Shown here piece after piece: positions 44,361 to 54,642 of a stretch of DNA of 64,000 nucleotides. This DNA comes from Gloeocapsa sp. PCC 73106. Its GTDB lineage: Bacteria > Cyanobacteriota > Cyanobacteriia > Cyanobacteriales > Gloeocapsaceae. The notes beneath the pieces were generated by a model. The model searched no databases. It saw only the letters and a program-made list of their open reading frames with translations, and had not been told where the DNA came from. Position numbers and translations under genes: made by a program. The stretch's first letter is position 1, and every line of letters starts with the position of its first letter. Where the stretch lies: NCBI RefSeq assembly GCF_000332035.1, contig NZ_ALVY01000225.1, forward strand, positions 22,413 to 86,412, read 5' to 3'.

Positions 44361-44661
44361 CTCCAATACAACCGAAGCAATCGAAGCCCTAGCCGCCACT
44401 ATCGGCGAGAATGTCTATATAGACGTGGCTAAATGGCGTCTTTTTTTAGCAGAGGCGCATCTTCATACAGTTGTCGCCGAAAAAGCCTATCCCTTACTTC
44501 AAGACAATTCCTTGACAGAGGACAAAGTACTCGCATTATTGGGGGATATACCCGTTAAATTAGGTGGAGGAAAAACCGAACTACCTTTAAGAGATTTAAT
44601 ATCCATGCAATCTCAGATTAAATTAATAGAAATACTCGAAGAATTTCAAGACAAGTTCTAA
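44353..44661 (+). CDS. DUF3181 family protein
   Basis: 102 residues. Helical, with AEALAATIGENVYIDVAKWRLFLAEAHLH-type core that characterises DUF3181, restricted to cyanobacteria. Soluble, unknown role. Last gene of the moaC operon. Stop overlaps the convergent MscS gene by 4 bases. Confidence 0.75.
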   Translation: MSNSNTTEAIEALAATIGENVYIDVAKWRLFLAEAHLHTVVAEKAYPLLQDNSLTEDKVLALLGDIPVKLGGGKTELPLRDLISMQSQIKLIEILEEFQDKF

Positions 44662-46229
44662 AAGGGTGGGTCTTTAAATTTTACCTGATCCCAACTATTT
44701 TCTTTTTCTTCAAAATAGGGTGTTTGAATAGGAAAGGGAATCACGATCCCTTCCTCTTGATACCTTTTATGTAACGTTTTGATAAACTTGTGCCTGATAG
44801 TTAATTGCTCAAAATAGTCACTTACTTGTAAAAATACAGTGAAGTTGATACTAAAATAACCGAAGCGATTGTAACACAAAAATGGTTGATAATCCGAATC
44901 TTCGATAACTTCTCGAGCGACTGCAAGAGTAACTGCTTCTACCTTTTCTAAATCGCTATCATAACTTACCCCTACTTCAATAGGTAACAACATCTTTTTT
45001 TCCGGAAGTCCATAGTTAGTAAAACTAGAAGAAATCAGCTGAGCGTTGGGTATGATTTGTAAATTACCCGTGATTTTTTGAATAACAGTATATTTTAACT
45101 CTACATCAGTAACGTAACCCTCTTCCCCGCTACTGAGTTTAATATAATCTCCCGGTCTAACTTTTTTAGAAGTAATAATAGTAATTCCAGAAGCCAGATT
45201 TTCTAATGGTCCTTTTAAGGCTAATCCCACGGAAATACCCCCCACTCCCAAAGCAGTAATCAAGGGAGTTATACCGATACCAATAGATTGTAAGATAATT
45301 AAAAAACCTAAGGTAAAAACAACTAGTTTGGTGATATTTTCAAAGAGGGATGTTATGGTAGCACTACCATCTTCTTGCCTACTATAAAGCCGAATAAAAC
45401 TAATAGCCAAACGATAGATAACCAGAGTCGCTGAAGCTAAGAAACAAATAATAATGCTTTTAATAATTAACTGTCTCAGGGTCCCAGGTAGGGGGAAGAT
45501 ATTAGTAGAGATAGTTAATCCTCCTAGAATGAACCAAAAAATAATTACATTCTTAAAAGATCTAAGAATTAACTCATCTCCTTCCCAGGGAGTTCTAGAA
45601 GCTAAATCATAGAGGGTGTCTAGTCCTTTTTTGTCGACGATAAAACCGAGAACAATACTAGCTATAACAATGGCAAAAGGCAAAATATATCTATAAACTT
45701 CATCTATGGAAAACCCTGCTATACTAACGATACTAATTGTCCCCAAACTATAAATAACTAGGCGAGTTATCTTATCAAAAGCGCGATTAACGGGAAAATT
45801 TCCCCGACTGCGATAGAATTCGATTAACTCTCCAGCCAACCTAGCAATTACTAGTGTAAATGAAGCAATTACAATAGAAGTTAATACTTTTTGAATAACA
45901 GCTATATATTGATAATAATTAACTCCTAAACCTCCCAAATAAAAATTAATTAGAGGAGGGTGTAAACAAATATATAAACCCGCAATTAGACACCAAACAA
46001 CAATAATGTGGCGAAAAACTCGTAAAATAATTTGTTCTCCTTGCCACTGAGTTTTTTGTACGAGGTCAGCTAATAATCTAATCCCTATTCTTTCGAGAAT
46101 TAAGCCAACAATTAGACTAGTTAGCATAATTGCCACAGGAATAATGAGGCGCCAATATGCAAAAGCTGCAGTATTATTCATCTTGACATATCTTGGATTG
46201 GGATTAATAACTGTTGTGCGTTGATACAC
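44658..46229 (-). CDS. MscS-type mechanosensitive channel
   Basis: 523 residues (possible start at 46181). Several N-terminal helices, then pore and beta domain: ITPLITALGVGGISVGLALKGPLENLASGI with Gly/Ala packing, KVRPGDYIKLSSGEEGYVTDVELKYTVIQ, and the alpha/beta cytoplasmic cage. The extra N-terminal helices give it an MscK/YnaI-like architecture. Releases solutes in hypo-osmotic shock. Stands alone, ndhE begins 21 bases upstream on the same strand. Confidence 0.88.
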   Translation of the reverse strand: MYQRTTVINPNPRYVKMNNTAAFAYWRLIIPVAIMLTSLIVGLILERIGIRLLADLVQKTQWQGEQIILRVFRHIIVVWCLIAGLYICLHPPLINFYLGGLGVNYYQYIAVIQKVLTSIVIASFTLVIARLAGELIEFYRSRGNFPVNRAFDKITRLVIYSLGTISIVSIAGFSIDEVYRYILPFAIVIASIVLGFIVDKKGLDTLYDLASRTPWEGDELILRSFKNVIIFWFILGGLTISTNIFPLPGTLRQLIIKSIIICFLASATLVIYRLAISFIRLYSRQEDGSATITSLFENITKLVVFTLGFLIILQSIGIGITPLITALGVGGISVGLALKGPLENLASGITIITSKKVRPGDYIKLSSGEEGYVTDVELKYTVIQKITGNLQIIPNAQLISSSFTNYGLPEKKMLLPIEVGVSYDSDLEKVEAVTLAVAREVIEDSDYQPFLCYNRFGYFSINFTVFLQVSDYFEQLTIRHKFIKTLHKRYQEEGIVIPFPIQTPYFEEKENSWDQVKFKDPPF

Positions 46230-46249
46230 AACAGTGAATCAAGCAAACC

Positions 46250-46561
46250 TTACCACTTGAGGAGATTAAACTGTTCCATATCGATGGTATCTCGATTGCG
46301 ATAGATAGCGAGGATAATCGCTAAGCCCACCGCGGCTTCTGAAGCAGCTATAGTAAGCACGAAGATAGCGAATACTTGTCCTCTCAAGCCCAGAGGATCG
46401 AGAAAATTAGAAAATCCGATTAAATTAATGTTGACCGCATTGAGTAACAATTCAATGGACATTAAAACGCGCACTGCATTACGACTGGTGATCAAACCAT
46501 AGATACCAATACAAAAAAGAGCCGCAGCGATCAGTAAAAAATATTCAAGTTGCATTTGCAT
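46250..46561 (-). CDS. ndhE: NDH-1 subunit NdhE (NuoK)
   Basis: 103 residues. [44 protein letters not shown] is the standard NuoK block, with the conserved Glu in the middle membrane helix. Part of the membrane arm of cyanobacterial NDH-1, supporting respiration and cyclic electron flow. Last of the ndhAIGE cluster. Three bases separate it from ndhG. Confidence 0.96.
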   Translation of the reverse strand: MQMQLEYFLLIAAALFCIGIYGLITSRNAVRVLMSIELLLNAVNINLIGFSNFLDPLGLRGQVFAIFVLTIAASEAAVGLAIILAIYRNRDTIDMEQFNLLKW

Positions 46562-46564
46562 AAA

Positions 46565-47182
46565 TTAATCTTCTGATGATGGACTAGTAATAGAGGCTAA
46601 TTCGCGAGGACGTTCTGGTAAAGTTAAAGCAGTCTGTTGAGTCTCAGAGGAGATCAACTGCTCTGGAATTAAATCCCGACGAGCCAAAATAATCGCTCCT
46701 ACCATAGCCATTAGCAGTAAAACTGAAGCTAATTCAAAGGGAAGTAAAAAGTCACTAAATAAATGTTTACCAAGTTCAACAATAGTGCTTTCAACTAAAG
46801 CAGGGGAAGTAGAATCCAATGCCCAAGGGGTTACCAAAATCATCGTAGCTAACAAAGCGAATAAACTCGAACAAACCAAACCGGTAGCGGCTTTACGAAT
46901 CCAGCGTTTAGGGATAGCCGCGAAATCTTCCTGCTTGTTAACTAGCATGATCGCAAAGATAATTAACACGTTGACCGCGCCCACGTAGATTAGTATTTGT
47001 GCTGCGGCGACAAAATCCGCGTTAAGCAGAATATATAACCCAGAAATACTCATAAAAACGACCGCTAAAAGAAAAGCCGAGTAAACGATGTTAGACAGCA
47101 ACACCACTCCCAAAGCCGCGCCAAGCATCATCGCAGCTAATACGATGAAAGAAACTAATTGAACTCCTTCCGCTAAATTCAC
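46565..47182 (-). CDS. ndhG: NDH-1 subunit NdhG (NuoJ)
   Basis: 205 residues. QLVSFIVLAAMMLGAALGVVLLSNIVYSAF and LILYVGAVNVLIIFAIMLV-type helices (DFVAAAQILIYVGAVNVLIIF) are characteristic. Membrane arm subunit. Preceded by a strong hairpin-T-tract between ndhI and it, suggesting separate dosage. Confidence 0.95.
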   Translation of the reverse strand: MNLAEGVQLVSFIVLAAMMLGAALGVVLLSNIVYSAFLLAVVFMSISGLYILLNADFVAAAQILIYVGAVNVLIIFAIMLVNKQEDFAAIPKRWIRKAATGLVCSSLFALLATMILVTPWALDSTSPALVESTIVELGKHLFSDFLLPFELASVLLLMAMVGAIILARRDLIPEQLISSETQQTALTLPERPRELASITSPSSED

Positions 47183-47220
47183 GTTGGTTTGATTCTCCTC
47201 TAATAATTTGACCTAGACGC

Positions 47221-47258
47221 AAAAAACCGGGTTAGGCAATTTGTCAATTAAACCCGGT
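47221..47258 (-). terminator. Terminator/attenuator between ndhI and ndhG
   Basis: Minus strand: ACCGGGTT (complement of 47251-47258) and AACCCGGT (complement of 47226-47233), 8-bp GC-rich stem, 17-nt loop, then a T tract (47221-47225). Reads in the direction of the ndh operon. A complete intrinsic terminator would split the operon, so partial attenuation is likely. Confidence 0.75.
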
Positions 47259-47274
47259 GAGAAACTTTGATTAA

Positions 47275-47868
47275 CTAACTATTTTTTTCCTGGAGTATTT
47301 CTTCAGGACGCTTACCAGAGCGATTACTTTCTGGTGGTAAATCGTGGGGACTAATTACACCTTTGGGTAGATAGCCTAATTCCCTTAGTGGGGTAACCAT
47401 GGGATCCTGGGTGACTTTGGTGGGGAGTCGACCCAAGGCTACGTTATCGTAATTGAGCTCATGGCGATCGTAGGCAGCTAGTTCGTATTCTTCGGTCATC
47501 GAGAGGCAATTAGTGGGGCAATATTCCACGCAATTACCGCAAAAAATACAAACTCCAAAATCAATACTATAGTGTTTTAGTTCTTTTTTCTTGGTTTCTT
47601 TGTTAAAAGTCCAGTCAACCACGGGTAAGTTAATGGGACAGACTCGGACACAAACTTCACAAGAGATGCATTTATCAAATTCAAAGTGAATTCTACCCCG
47701 GAAGCGTTCCGAGGGGATCAGCTTTTCATAGGGGTATTGTACGGTAATCGGACGGCGCTGCATATGATCAAAAGTTACAGAGAGTCCTTGACCGATGTAT
47801 TTTGCTGCTTCAAAGCTGCCTTTTGCGTAGTCACTGACTTGTTTAAGAATGTTGAACATAGTTGTCAT
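47275..47868 (-). CDS. ndhI: NDH-1 subunit NdhI (NuoI)
   Basis: 197 residues. Two 4Fe-4S ferredoxin motifs: [16 protein letters not shown] and [16 protein letters not shown]. Peripheral subunit linking the matrix-side electron chain to the membrane arm. Starts within the end of ndhA (4-base overlap). C-terminal extension [15 protein letters not shown] is typical of cyanobacteria. Confidence 0.97.
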   Translation of the reverse strand: MTTMFNILKQVSDYAKGSFEAAKYIGQGLSVTFDHMQRRPITVQYPYEKLIPSERFRGRIHFEFDKCISCEVCVRVCPINLPVVDWTFNKETKKKELKHYSIDFGVCIFCGNCVEYCPTNCLSMTEEYELAAYDRHELNYDNVALGRLPTKVTQDPMVTPLRELGYLPKGVISPHDLPPESNRSGKRPEEILQEKNS

Positions 47869-48983
47869 CCACCAAAAGCTACAGGAAAAGTGAGTTTTAA
47901 GGCTGCGGTAATGAGTAAATTAGCTAAAGAAACGGGTAAGAGGAATTTCCAGCCGAGATCTAGGAGTTGGTCGATGCGTACTCTGGGTACCGTCCAGCGC
48001 AGAAGAATAGCGATGAAGATGAGGAAATAGGCTTTGAGAACGGTCATAGTAATGCCCAAAGAAGCGGTCAGAATTTGTAACCAGGGAGTAGTCTCACTGA
48101 CACCGATCCATCCAGCTATACGATCTAGAGGAATGATGAATTCCCATCCTCCTAGATAAAGTATAGAGAAAATTAAAGCCGATAAGACTAAGTTGACGTA
48201 GGAACCAACGTAGAATAGACCAAATTTCATGCCAGCGTATTCGGTTTGATAACCAGCTACTAATTCTTCTTCTGCTTCGGGTAAATCAAAGGGAAGACGT
48301 TCGCATTCAGCCAAAGCAGCGATCCAGAAAATAAGGAAACCGACGGGTTGACGCCAGATGTTCCAACCAAGAATACCCCATCCCGATTGTTGTTGCACAA
48401 TATCGATGGTGCTGAGACTGTTGGAGAGCATGACGACCGCCAAGACTGCTAAAGCTAGAGGTATTTCGTAGCTAATCGATTGAGCTGCAGCTCTTAAACC
48501 ACCTAGAAGAGAGTACTTGTTGTTAGAAGCGTAACCCGACATCAATAAACCGATGGGGGTGATACTAGAAAGAGCGATCCAGAGAAAGATACCGATGTTG
48601 AGGTCGGTGATTACTAAATTCTGTCCAAAAGGTATAACTAAATAAGATAAGAAGACGGGTATAACCACGACAATGGGTCCAATGGTGAACAACCAACGGT
48701 CGGCTTTAGCGGGAACCACGTCCTCTTTGAAGACTAGCTTAATACCATCGGCTACTGGTTGTAATACGCCAAGTGGTCCCGCGTATTCTGGACCAATCCG
48801 TTGCTGTGCGGCTGCGGATATTTTTCTTTCTAGCCAAACGACTACTAACACTCCTACGGTGGCGCCAATAATCATTAAAATCATGGGTAAAGGCAGCCAA
48901 ATAGTTTTAGCTAAACCGTCGCTCAGCCCCAAGTCAATTAGGGATTGAATGAAGCTTCCTTGTAGATCGATTCCTGAGTTCAT
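47865..48983 (-). CDS. ndhA: NDH-1 subunit NdhA (NuoH)
   Basis: 372 residues. Eight predicted helices; typical quinone-pocket stretches [37 protein letters not shown], and [31 protein letters not shown]. This anchors the peripheral to the membrane arm. First gene of the ndhA-I-G-E block; an ATGA overlap joins it to ndhI. hemE lies just downstream of the promoter on the same strand (before it in reading). Confidence 0.97.
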   Translation of the reverse strand: MNSGIDLQGSFIQSLIDLGLSDGLAKTIWLPLPMILMIIGATVGVLVVVWLERKISAAAQQRIGPEYAGPLGVLQPVADGIKLVFKEDVVPAKADRWLFTIGPIVVVIPVFLSYLVIPFGQNLVITDLNIGIFLWIALSSITPIGLLMSGYASNNKYSLLGGLRAAAQSISYEIPLALAVLAVVMLSNSLSTIDIVQQQSGWGILGWNIWRQPVGFLIFWIAALAECERLPFDLPEAEEELVAGYQTEYAGMKFGLFYVGSYVNLVLSALIFSILYLGGWEFIIPLDRIAGWIGVSETTPWLQILTASLGITMTVLKAYFLIFIAILLRWTVPRVRIDQLLDLGWKFLLPVSLANLLITAALKLTFPVAFGG

Positions 48984-49020
48984 CTGTGCTGATTGATCTG
49001 ATTTAGTGTCTAGTATATCC

Positions 49021-50076
49021 TTAAGCTAACAACTGATCTGCTTGTTTCGCGGTTTCAAAGAAAAATCTTACGTTATCCTCAGGAGTACCCACTAGCACGC
49101 CATGACCAAGATTGAGGATATGTCCATGGTTTCCAGCTTTTTTGATGGTATCGAAAATGCGATCGCGGATAAAGCTTTGGGAACCAAATAATACCCCGGG
49201 GTCTATATTTCCTTGGACTTTAATTTCTTTGCCTAGTCTTTGTCTAGCTTGAGCGATATCTAAGGTCCAGTCTACACTGACGATATCTACTCCCGATTGA
49301 CCCATATACTCTAGGATACCCGCGCTGCCACTGATGTAGAGAATTAATGGGGTATGGGGATGGGTAGCTTTAACTTGTTGAATTAGTCGTTGTTGATAGG
49401 GTAACGCGAATACCTCGTAATCTTGGGGACTGAGTTCTCCCGCCCAAGAATCGAAAATTTGTACTACTTGAGCGCCGCAATCGATTTGATAGCGTACGTA
49501 AATAGCGATCGCGTCGGCTATTTTAGTCAAAAATTGGTGCAATATTTTCGGTTCCGAGAAAGCCATACTTTTAATCACCGAGTAGGTTTTAGAGCTTTTC
49601 CCTTCGATCGCGTAAGCTGCTAAAGTCCAAGGAGCCCCCACAAAACCCAAAACTGTAGATTTATTCCCCACTTCTTGACGCAAGCTCTGTAATATTGTTT
49701 TAATAAATGGCAAGGATTCCTCTGGCTCTAGAGGGCGAAGTGCGTCAATTTGGGCTTGAGTGCGAATTGCTGGATCGATAATTGGACCTTTGCTCTCAAT
49801 AATCTCAAAGGGTATACCCATACCCGGTAAAGGGGTTAAGATATCCGAGAACATTATCACTCCATCGGGTTGAAACGCTCGCCAAGGTTGTAGGGATATT
49901 TCGATAGCGAGGTCAGGATTTTCCGAACGTTCCCGAAAACTCGGGTATTTATCGCGCAGATCTCGGTAAACTTGCATATAACGCCCCGCTTGTCGCATCA
50001 TCCACACCGGAGGACGCGCTAAAACTTCACCGTGAGCTGCTCTCAACAGTAGCGGAACTTCTAAGGAGTGAGTCAT
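49021..50076 (-). CDS. hemE: Uroporphyrinogen decarboxylase
   Basis: 351 residues. [64 protein letters not shown] and [16 protein letters not shown] cover the active site. It decarboxylates uroporphyrinogen III to coproporphyrinogen III, an essential step to heme and chlorophyll. 37 bases separate it from ndhA; it is divergent from malQ. Confidence 0.97.
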   Translation of the reverse strand: MTHSLEVPLLLRAAHGEVLARPPVWMMRQAGRYMQVYRDLRDKYPSFRERSENPDLAIEISLQPWRAFQPDGVIMFSDILTPLPGMGIPFEIIESKGPIIDPAIRTQAQIDALRPLEPEESLPFIKTILQSLRQEVGNKSTVLGFVGAPWTLAAYAIEGKSSKTYSVIKSMAFSEPKILHQFLTKIADAIAIYVRYQIDCGAQVVQIFDSWAGELSPQDYEVFALPYQQRLIQQVKATHPHTPLILYISGSAGILEYMGQSGVDIVSVDWTLDIAQARQRLGKEIKVQGNIDPGVLFGSQSFIRDRIFDTIKKAGNHGHILNLGHGVLVGTPEDNVRFFFETAKQADQLLA

Positions 50077-50188
50077 AACTAAATTTTCTGTTAATTAGTT
50101 GTTATTTTGTCGCATTTGTCAGCTTATCATAAAGTTAGCTCGGAGCTATCAAAAGCGTCTTATCTCACCTAAACTGAACCACTTATTT

Positions 50189-51697
50189 ATGCAAGAAAAA
50201 AGAACGAGCGGCATTTTGTTACATCCAACTTCCTTACCTAGTCGCTTTGGTATTGGAGATTTAGGAGAGGAAGCCTATCGCTTTGTTGATTTTTTGGCGG
50301 ATAATTTCCAGCAATTCTGGCAAATTTTACCCTTGGGACCGATTGGCTACGGGAATTCTCCTTATTCCTGCTTTTCTGCTTTTGCGGGTAACCCTCTGTT
50401 AATCAGTCTCGAGAAATTACAAGCTGAGGGGTTACTTACTAAGGAAGATTTGTCTAACATCCCAGAGTTTCCTGAAGACAAAGTAGACTATGAACTAGTC
50501 ATCCAAACTAAAACACCCCTACTCAAAAAAGCGTGTCGAGAATTTCAAATTCAGGAGGGAGATAATTATCTCAAACGAGAATTTGAGCAGTTTTGTCTTG
50601 AACATCAAAGCTGGCTGGGTGAATATACTCTGTTTATGGCGATTAAAGAATCTCAAGGAGGAGTTAGCTGGAGTGACTGGGAAAAACCCTTAGCGATGCG
50701 ATCGCCTGTAGCGATAGATAAAGCTAAACAGGAACTAGCTCAGGAGATTTACTATCATCAGTTTGTAGAATTTTACTTTTTCCGTCAATGGCGATCGCTC
50801 AAAGATCACGCCAATCACAGGGGTGTTCAGATTATTGGCGATCTTCCCATTTATGTCGCCCACGATAGTGCTGATGTCTGGTCTAACCCTCAATTTTTTT
50901 GTCTTGACCGCAAAACTTTGAAACCCTCTACTATGGCTGGAGTACCACCAGATTACTTTAGCGCTGACGGACAATTATGGGGAAATCCCGTTTATCTCTG
51001 GAAAGTTCTAGAAGAGGATGATTTTCGTTGGTGGATCGCTCGTATTAAAGCAATACTCAAGTATGTAGATATAATTCGTATCGATCATTTTCTGGGTTTT
51101 GAAAGTTTTTGGGCAGTAAAACCAGGTGAAGCTACAGCCGTAAAAGGAAAATGGGTCAAAGCACCAGGAGAAAAGTTTTTTACCATTTTAGAGGAGGAAT
51201 TGGGTCATATACCAGTGATAGCCGAGGATTTGGGTTCTATTACTCCAGAAGTAGAAGCTTTGCGCGATCGCTTTAACTTCCCTGGTATGAAAATTCTCCA
51301 GTTCGCTTTTGATGCTGACAGATGTAGCGAATTTTTACCCTATAACTACGTCAATCGTAATTGTGTAGTATATACAGGAACCCACGATAACGATACTACT
51401 ATGGGCTGGTTTATGGAGCGATCGCCCGAAGAACAAGCCAGAGTCAGTGACTATTTGGGCTGTATCTGTCCGGAGGGAATCCACTGGAGTTTAATCAGAC
51501 TCGCTCTAAGTTCGGTAGCGAATATGGCTATTTTTCCCCTACAAGATATTTTAGGCTTAGGTACTTGGGCGCGCACTAATGTTCCGGGTACTCTTGCAGG
51601 TAACTGGATTTGGCGTTACGCTCCAGGATCGCTAACTAAAGAACTCGGAGAACGTCTCAAGTATTACACTTGGCTCTATGGGCGAGCTCCCAACTAA
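50189..51697 (+). CDS. malQ: 4-alpha-glucanotransferase (amylomaltase)
   Basis: 502 residues from ATG 50189 (longer frame has an unlikely pre-sequence). GH77 motifs in order: GILLHPTSLPSRFGIGDLG, GPIGYGNSPYSCFSAFAGNP, DLPIYVAHDSADVW, nucleophile Asp in IIRIDHFLGF, acid/base Glu in VIAEDLGSITPEV, and YTGTHDNDTTMGW. Disproportionates maltodextrins from glycogen turnover. Stop 5 bases from a convergent phosphoribosyltransferase. Confidence 0.95.
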   Translation: MQEKRTSGILLHPTSLPSRFGIGDLGEEAYRFVDFLADNFQQFWQILPLGPIGYGNSPYSCFSAFAGNPLLISLEKLQAEGLLTKEDLSNIPEFPEDKVDYELVIQTKTPLLKKACREFQIQEGDNYLKREFEQFCLEHQSWLGEYTLFMAIKESQGGVSWSDWEKPLAMRSPVAIDKAKQELAQEIYYHQFVEFYFFRQWRSLKDHANHRGVQIIGDLPIYVAHDSADVWSNPQFFCLDRKTLKPSTMAGVPPDYFSADGQLWGNPVYLWKVLEEDDFRWWIARIKAILKYVDIIRIDHFLGFESFWAVKPGEATAVKGKWVKAPGEKFFTILEEELGHIPVIAEDLGSITPEVEALRDRFNFPGMKILQFAFDADRCSEFLPYNYVNRNCVVYTGTHDNDTTMGWFMERSPEEQARVSDYLGCICPEGIHWSLIRLALSSVANMAIFPLQDILGLGTWARTNVPGTLAGNWIWRYAPGSLTKELGERLKYYTWLYGRAPN

Positions 51698-51702
51698 TTT
51701 GG

Positions 51703-52215
51703 TCATGACTCCAGGTGTTTGAGTAAATCTCCTGGAGTTATCTGCTCATAATATTCAAAAGGTTGATGTATCCAAGGATTATCGGGGAGATAATCAACGT
51801 AATAGTCGGGTTTAATAATGCTAGAACCTTTACACCAAATCACCCCAGTGCGTATTTCTTGTATATCTTCGCCAAAGTTCTCTTTGAGCCAGGTCACAGA
51901 TTGCTCCAAACTGATACCAGAATCGGTCAAATCGTCAACTAACAAGACTCGATCGCCTAATTTAGCTTCGAGCATCAGTAATTGTGGAGCGATGGTAATT
52001 TGACCTCGGGTGCGGTTTCCCTCTCCTTCGTAAGATTTAGCGTAAACAATAGCCAGAGGTTGTTCGAAAATACGACTAAGGATATCTCCTACTCTTAATC
52101 CTCCTTTAGCGATGCAAACGATTTGATTGAAGTCCCACCTGGACTGATAAATCTTGGCTGCAAGAGTTTCAATTTTTTGATGGTAATCAGACCAAGATAC
52201 GTATAGCTCTGGCAT
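51703..52215 (-). CDS. Phosphoribosyltransferase (xanthine-guanine type)
   Basis: 170 residues from ATG 52215 (the frame starts with TTG at 52227). PRPP loop DRVLLVDDLTDSGISLEQS, N-terminal FNQIVCIAKGGLRVGDILSR. This is a Gpt-like PRTase; purine base salvage is likely, exact base unclear. Convergent with malQ and divergent from the GPH-type transporter, 38 bases apart. Confidence 0.82.
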   Translation of the reverse strand: MPELYVSWSDYHQKIETLAAKIYQSRWDFNQIVCIAKGGLRVGDILSRIFEQPLAIVYAKSYEGEGNRTRGQITIAPQLLMLEAKLGDRVLLVDDLTDSGISLEQSVTWLKENFGEDIQEIRTGVIWCKGSSIIKPDYYVDYLPDNPWIHQPFEYYEQITPGDLLKHLES

Positions 52216-52253
52216 AATTTTACTCAAAATGCGCTAAAATAATTCTATTTTAA

Positions 52254-53864
52254 ATGAATAACACTACAGAGAAACTAAATTTTACGACTAAGTTGGCTTA
52301 TGGAGCGGGAGATTTAGGCTCTGCTATTACCGCAGGTATTCTGATATTTTTTTTACTGTTTTTCTTAACCAATGTCGCGGGTATACCTCCAGGATTAGCG
52401 GGACTTGTTTTAGCTGTGGGTAAGATTTTCGACGCGATTAACGATCCTTTCGTCGGGATTTGGAGCGATCGCACTCGTTCTCCTTGGGGACGTCGTCTTC
52501 CTTGGATGTTCTGGGGGGCTGTTCCTTTTGGTGTGTTTTTTGTACTACAATGGCTAGTACCACCCCTTAATCTTTGGTCATTATTTTTTTACTACGTTTT
52601 AGTCGGTATTCTCTTTAATATCGCCTACACCATGGTCAATTTACCCTATACCGCTCTTACTCCTGAACTGACTAAAGATTATAATGAGCGCACCAGTCTC
52701 AATAGTTTTCGTATGAGTTTTTCAGTTGGGGGTAGTATTCTCTCTCTGATATTAGCGGGATTGGTATTGCAGCAATATCCCGAGGATCCTCAAAAGCAGT
52801 ACGCCGTTTTAGGATTAGTTGCTAGTTTAATCTCGGTTATCGCTATATTTTGGTGCGTGTTGCGCGTCCCGGAAAGAAATAGTCAACCAATCTTGAGTCA
52901 ATCTCAAAAGAAGATCCTGGGTAAAGGTTTAGTTGTAGCTGGTGTGGGGGCGATCGTTTATGCTTTAATACGTAGCTTACTGACGGGTCAAATCAATATC
53001 ATTGTCATCGTTGCTGCTATTGTTGGTTTAGAAATTACTGTTTTTGGTGTTACCATGATTTTCTCTCGTTTAGAACCTCACTTAGTCTCTAAAGAGAGGA
53101 TTGATTCTACTCAGACTAACCTCAATGACTCCCTTCCCATCAAACAACAGTTAAAAATTGCTTTTCAGAATCGACCTTTTTTATACGTAATTGGGATTTA
53201 TCTGTGTTCGGCTTTGTGCGTACAACTGACTGGCTCTATTTTGATCTATTTTGTGGTGAATTGGATGGGTTTAAGCCCTCAAAGTTTTCCTGTAGTAGCA
53301 ATAGTTGTTCAGGGAACCGCTTTAATTATGCTATTTGGCTGGCAAAAATTTAGCGATCGCTTTGGCAAAAAAAATACTTATTTTTGTGGCATCTTTTTCT
53401 TTATCCTGTCTCAATTTGGGTTATTTTTCCTCCAACCTGGTCAAATATTCTGGTTATACGTTTTAGCCGTTATCTCTGGTTTTGGCGTCTCTGTATCTTA
53501 TTTAATCCCCTGGTCTATGTTACCAGACGTCATCGAAGTAGATGAATTGAGAACCGGAAGTCGTCGCGAGGGAATTTTTTACAGTTTTATGGTACTTGCA
53601 CAGAAAGTTTGTCTCGCACTAGCTTTATTCTTAGTAGGAATAGCCTTACAATTGGCGGGATTCATTCAGCAAATACCCGGGGGAGAAATTCCCATACAAC
53701 CTCCCGCTGCTTTGTTGGCGATTAGAATTGTACTCGGTCCTTTTCCTACTATTGTGTTGCTGATAAGTTTAGTATTAGCCTATTTTTACCCCATTACCGA
53801 AGAGTTCCATACTCAAATTCGTGCACAATTACTAGAGAAGCAAAAGCTCAACCATCCTGGTTAA
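52254..53864 (+). CDS. GPH-family (MFS) sugar:cation symporter
   Basis: 536 residues, 11-12 transmembrane segments. Family marks: KLAYGAGDLGSAITAGILIFFLLFF, DAINDPFVGIWSDRTRSPWGRRLPW (the GPH loop), NLPYTALTPELTKDYNERTSLNSFR and LPDVIEVDELRTGSRREGIFYS. Members carry melibiose, lactose, glucuronides. The sugar is not predictable. No glycosidase directly adjacent but malQ and PRTase are near. Confidence 0.85.
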   Translation: MNNTTEKLNFTTKLAYGAGDLGSAITAGILIFFLLFFLTNVAGIPPGLAGLVLAVGKIFDAINDPFVGIWSDRTRSPWGRRLPWMFWGAVPFGVFFVLQWLVPPLNLWSLFFYYVLVGILFNIAYTMVNLPYTALTPELTKDYNERTSLNSFRMSFSVGGSILSLILAGLVLQQYPEDPQKQYAVLGLVASLISVIAIFWCVLRVPERNSQPILSQSQKKILGKGLVVAGVGAIVYALIRSLLTGQINIIVIVAAIVGLEITVFGVTMIFSRLEPHLVSKERIDSTQTNLNDSLPIKQQLKIAFQNRPFLYVIGIYLCSALCVQLTGSILIYFVVNWMGLSPQSFPVVAIVVQGTALIMLFGWQKFSDRFGKKNTYFCGIFFFILSQFGLFFLQPGQIFWLYVLAVISGFGVSVSYLIPWSMLPDVIEVDELRTGSRREGIFYSFMVLAQKVCLALALFLVGIALQLAGFIQQIPGGEIPIQPPAALLAIRIVLGPFPTIVLLISLVLAYFYPITEEFHTQIRAQLLEKQKLNHPG

Positions 53865-53905
53865 GACCTGAATGATACAATAAGTTTTATTGGTTGGAGA
53901 CGATA

Positions 53906-54178
53906 ATGGAAATTTACAGTGCGAGTGAAGCAAGAGCTAAATTGTTTAGCTTAGTTGAACAGGTCAACAAAGACCATTTACCAAGAATCATAACCAGTCC
54001 ACAAGGTGATGCTGTATTGTTATCTAAAGAAGATTGGGAAAGTATACAAGAAACTCTTTATTTACAGTCTATACCAGGTTTACTCGAATTAATTAGAGAA
54101 GCTGAACTAGCTAACGATTGGGTGTCTGAGGAAGAATTTAAGCAGGAGTTATTAAGTGGAATGGAAGATTCAGTTTAG
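53906..54178 (+). CDS. YefM/Phd-type antitoxin
   Basis: 90 residues from ATG 53906 with GGAG upstream; the earlier TTG is not needed. MEIYSASEARAKLFSLVEQV, NKDHLPRIITSPQGDAVLLSKEDWESIQETLYL are hallmark YefM sequences. C-terminal acid half would wrap YoeB. The YoeB-type gene starts 23 bases before its stop (54156), but is truncated; so this too is an orphan. Confidence 0.85.
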   Translation: MEIYSASEARAKLFSLVEQVNKDHLPRIITSPQGDAVLLSKEDWESIQETLYLQSIPGLLELIREAELANDWVSEEEFKQELLSGMEDSV

Positions 54179-54359
54179 TCGAACTGCTCTTAAAGATGCC
54201 AAAAAGTTGAAAAATGCCCATCTAGAAGCTAATGTTACCTCTGTATTGGACATCCTTAAAGAAAATCCCTACTCTCCTCCCTACGAAAAACTTTCAGGTA
54301 ATTTAAAAGGTTATTATTCAAGACGTATCAATTCTCAAGTATATTTAAAGAAATGCTAG
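54156..54359 (+). pseudogene. Truncated YoeB/Txe toxin
   Basis: 67 residues: MEWKIQFSRTALKDAKKLKNA, LKENPYSPPYEKLSGNLKGYYSRRINSQ are the YoeB core. YoeB proteins run to about 84-90 residues ending in QHRLVY...VLRMWTHYE, which holds the catalytic Glu/Arg/His face; here the frame diverges after INSQ and ends VYLKKC. The missing tail is replaced by a transposase-like fragment starting near 54341. So no ribosome-dependent RNase should be made. Confidence 0.8.
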
Positions 54360-54499
54360 AGCAATCGCCTCAAAGTTTTGGTTATGAAGAGACCGAATGG
54401 ACTAAAGAACTAGTGCAAGTTTATATGGAATCAAAAATGAAAATAAATTTGACTAGCGCTCAATGGCAAGTAGTTTGGAAGTTACTACAAATTGACTAA
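54341..54499 (+). mobile_element. IS630-type transposase fragment (HTH part)
   Basis: In the frame of ATG 54353 the peptide reads MLEQSPQSFGYEETEWTKEL then KMKINLTSAQWQVVWKLLQID and stops at TAA 54497-54499. The pattern (EQSPxxFGY...W....L ... S..xVW.LL) is like the winged-helix region of IS630/Tc1-mariner family transposases. Catalytic DDE part absent. It is joined to the YoeB remnant at INSQ, marking the breakpoint. Confidence 0.45.
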
Positions 54500-54642
54500 A
54501 AGTAACAGAAAATAAAATAATAAATGAAGTATTAAGTTTTGTGAAAATACGCAAGTCAAAACCAAAAGGGTAAAAAGCGATATAAATAGCAGAAAAACAG
54601 AGATATTTTCATTAAATTAGTCTTTTAGAATTACAATACGCT

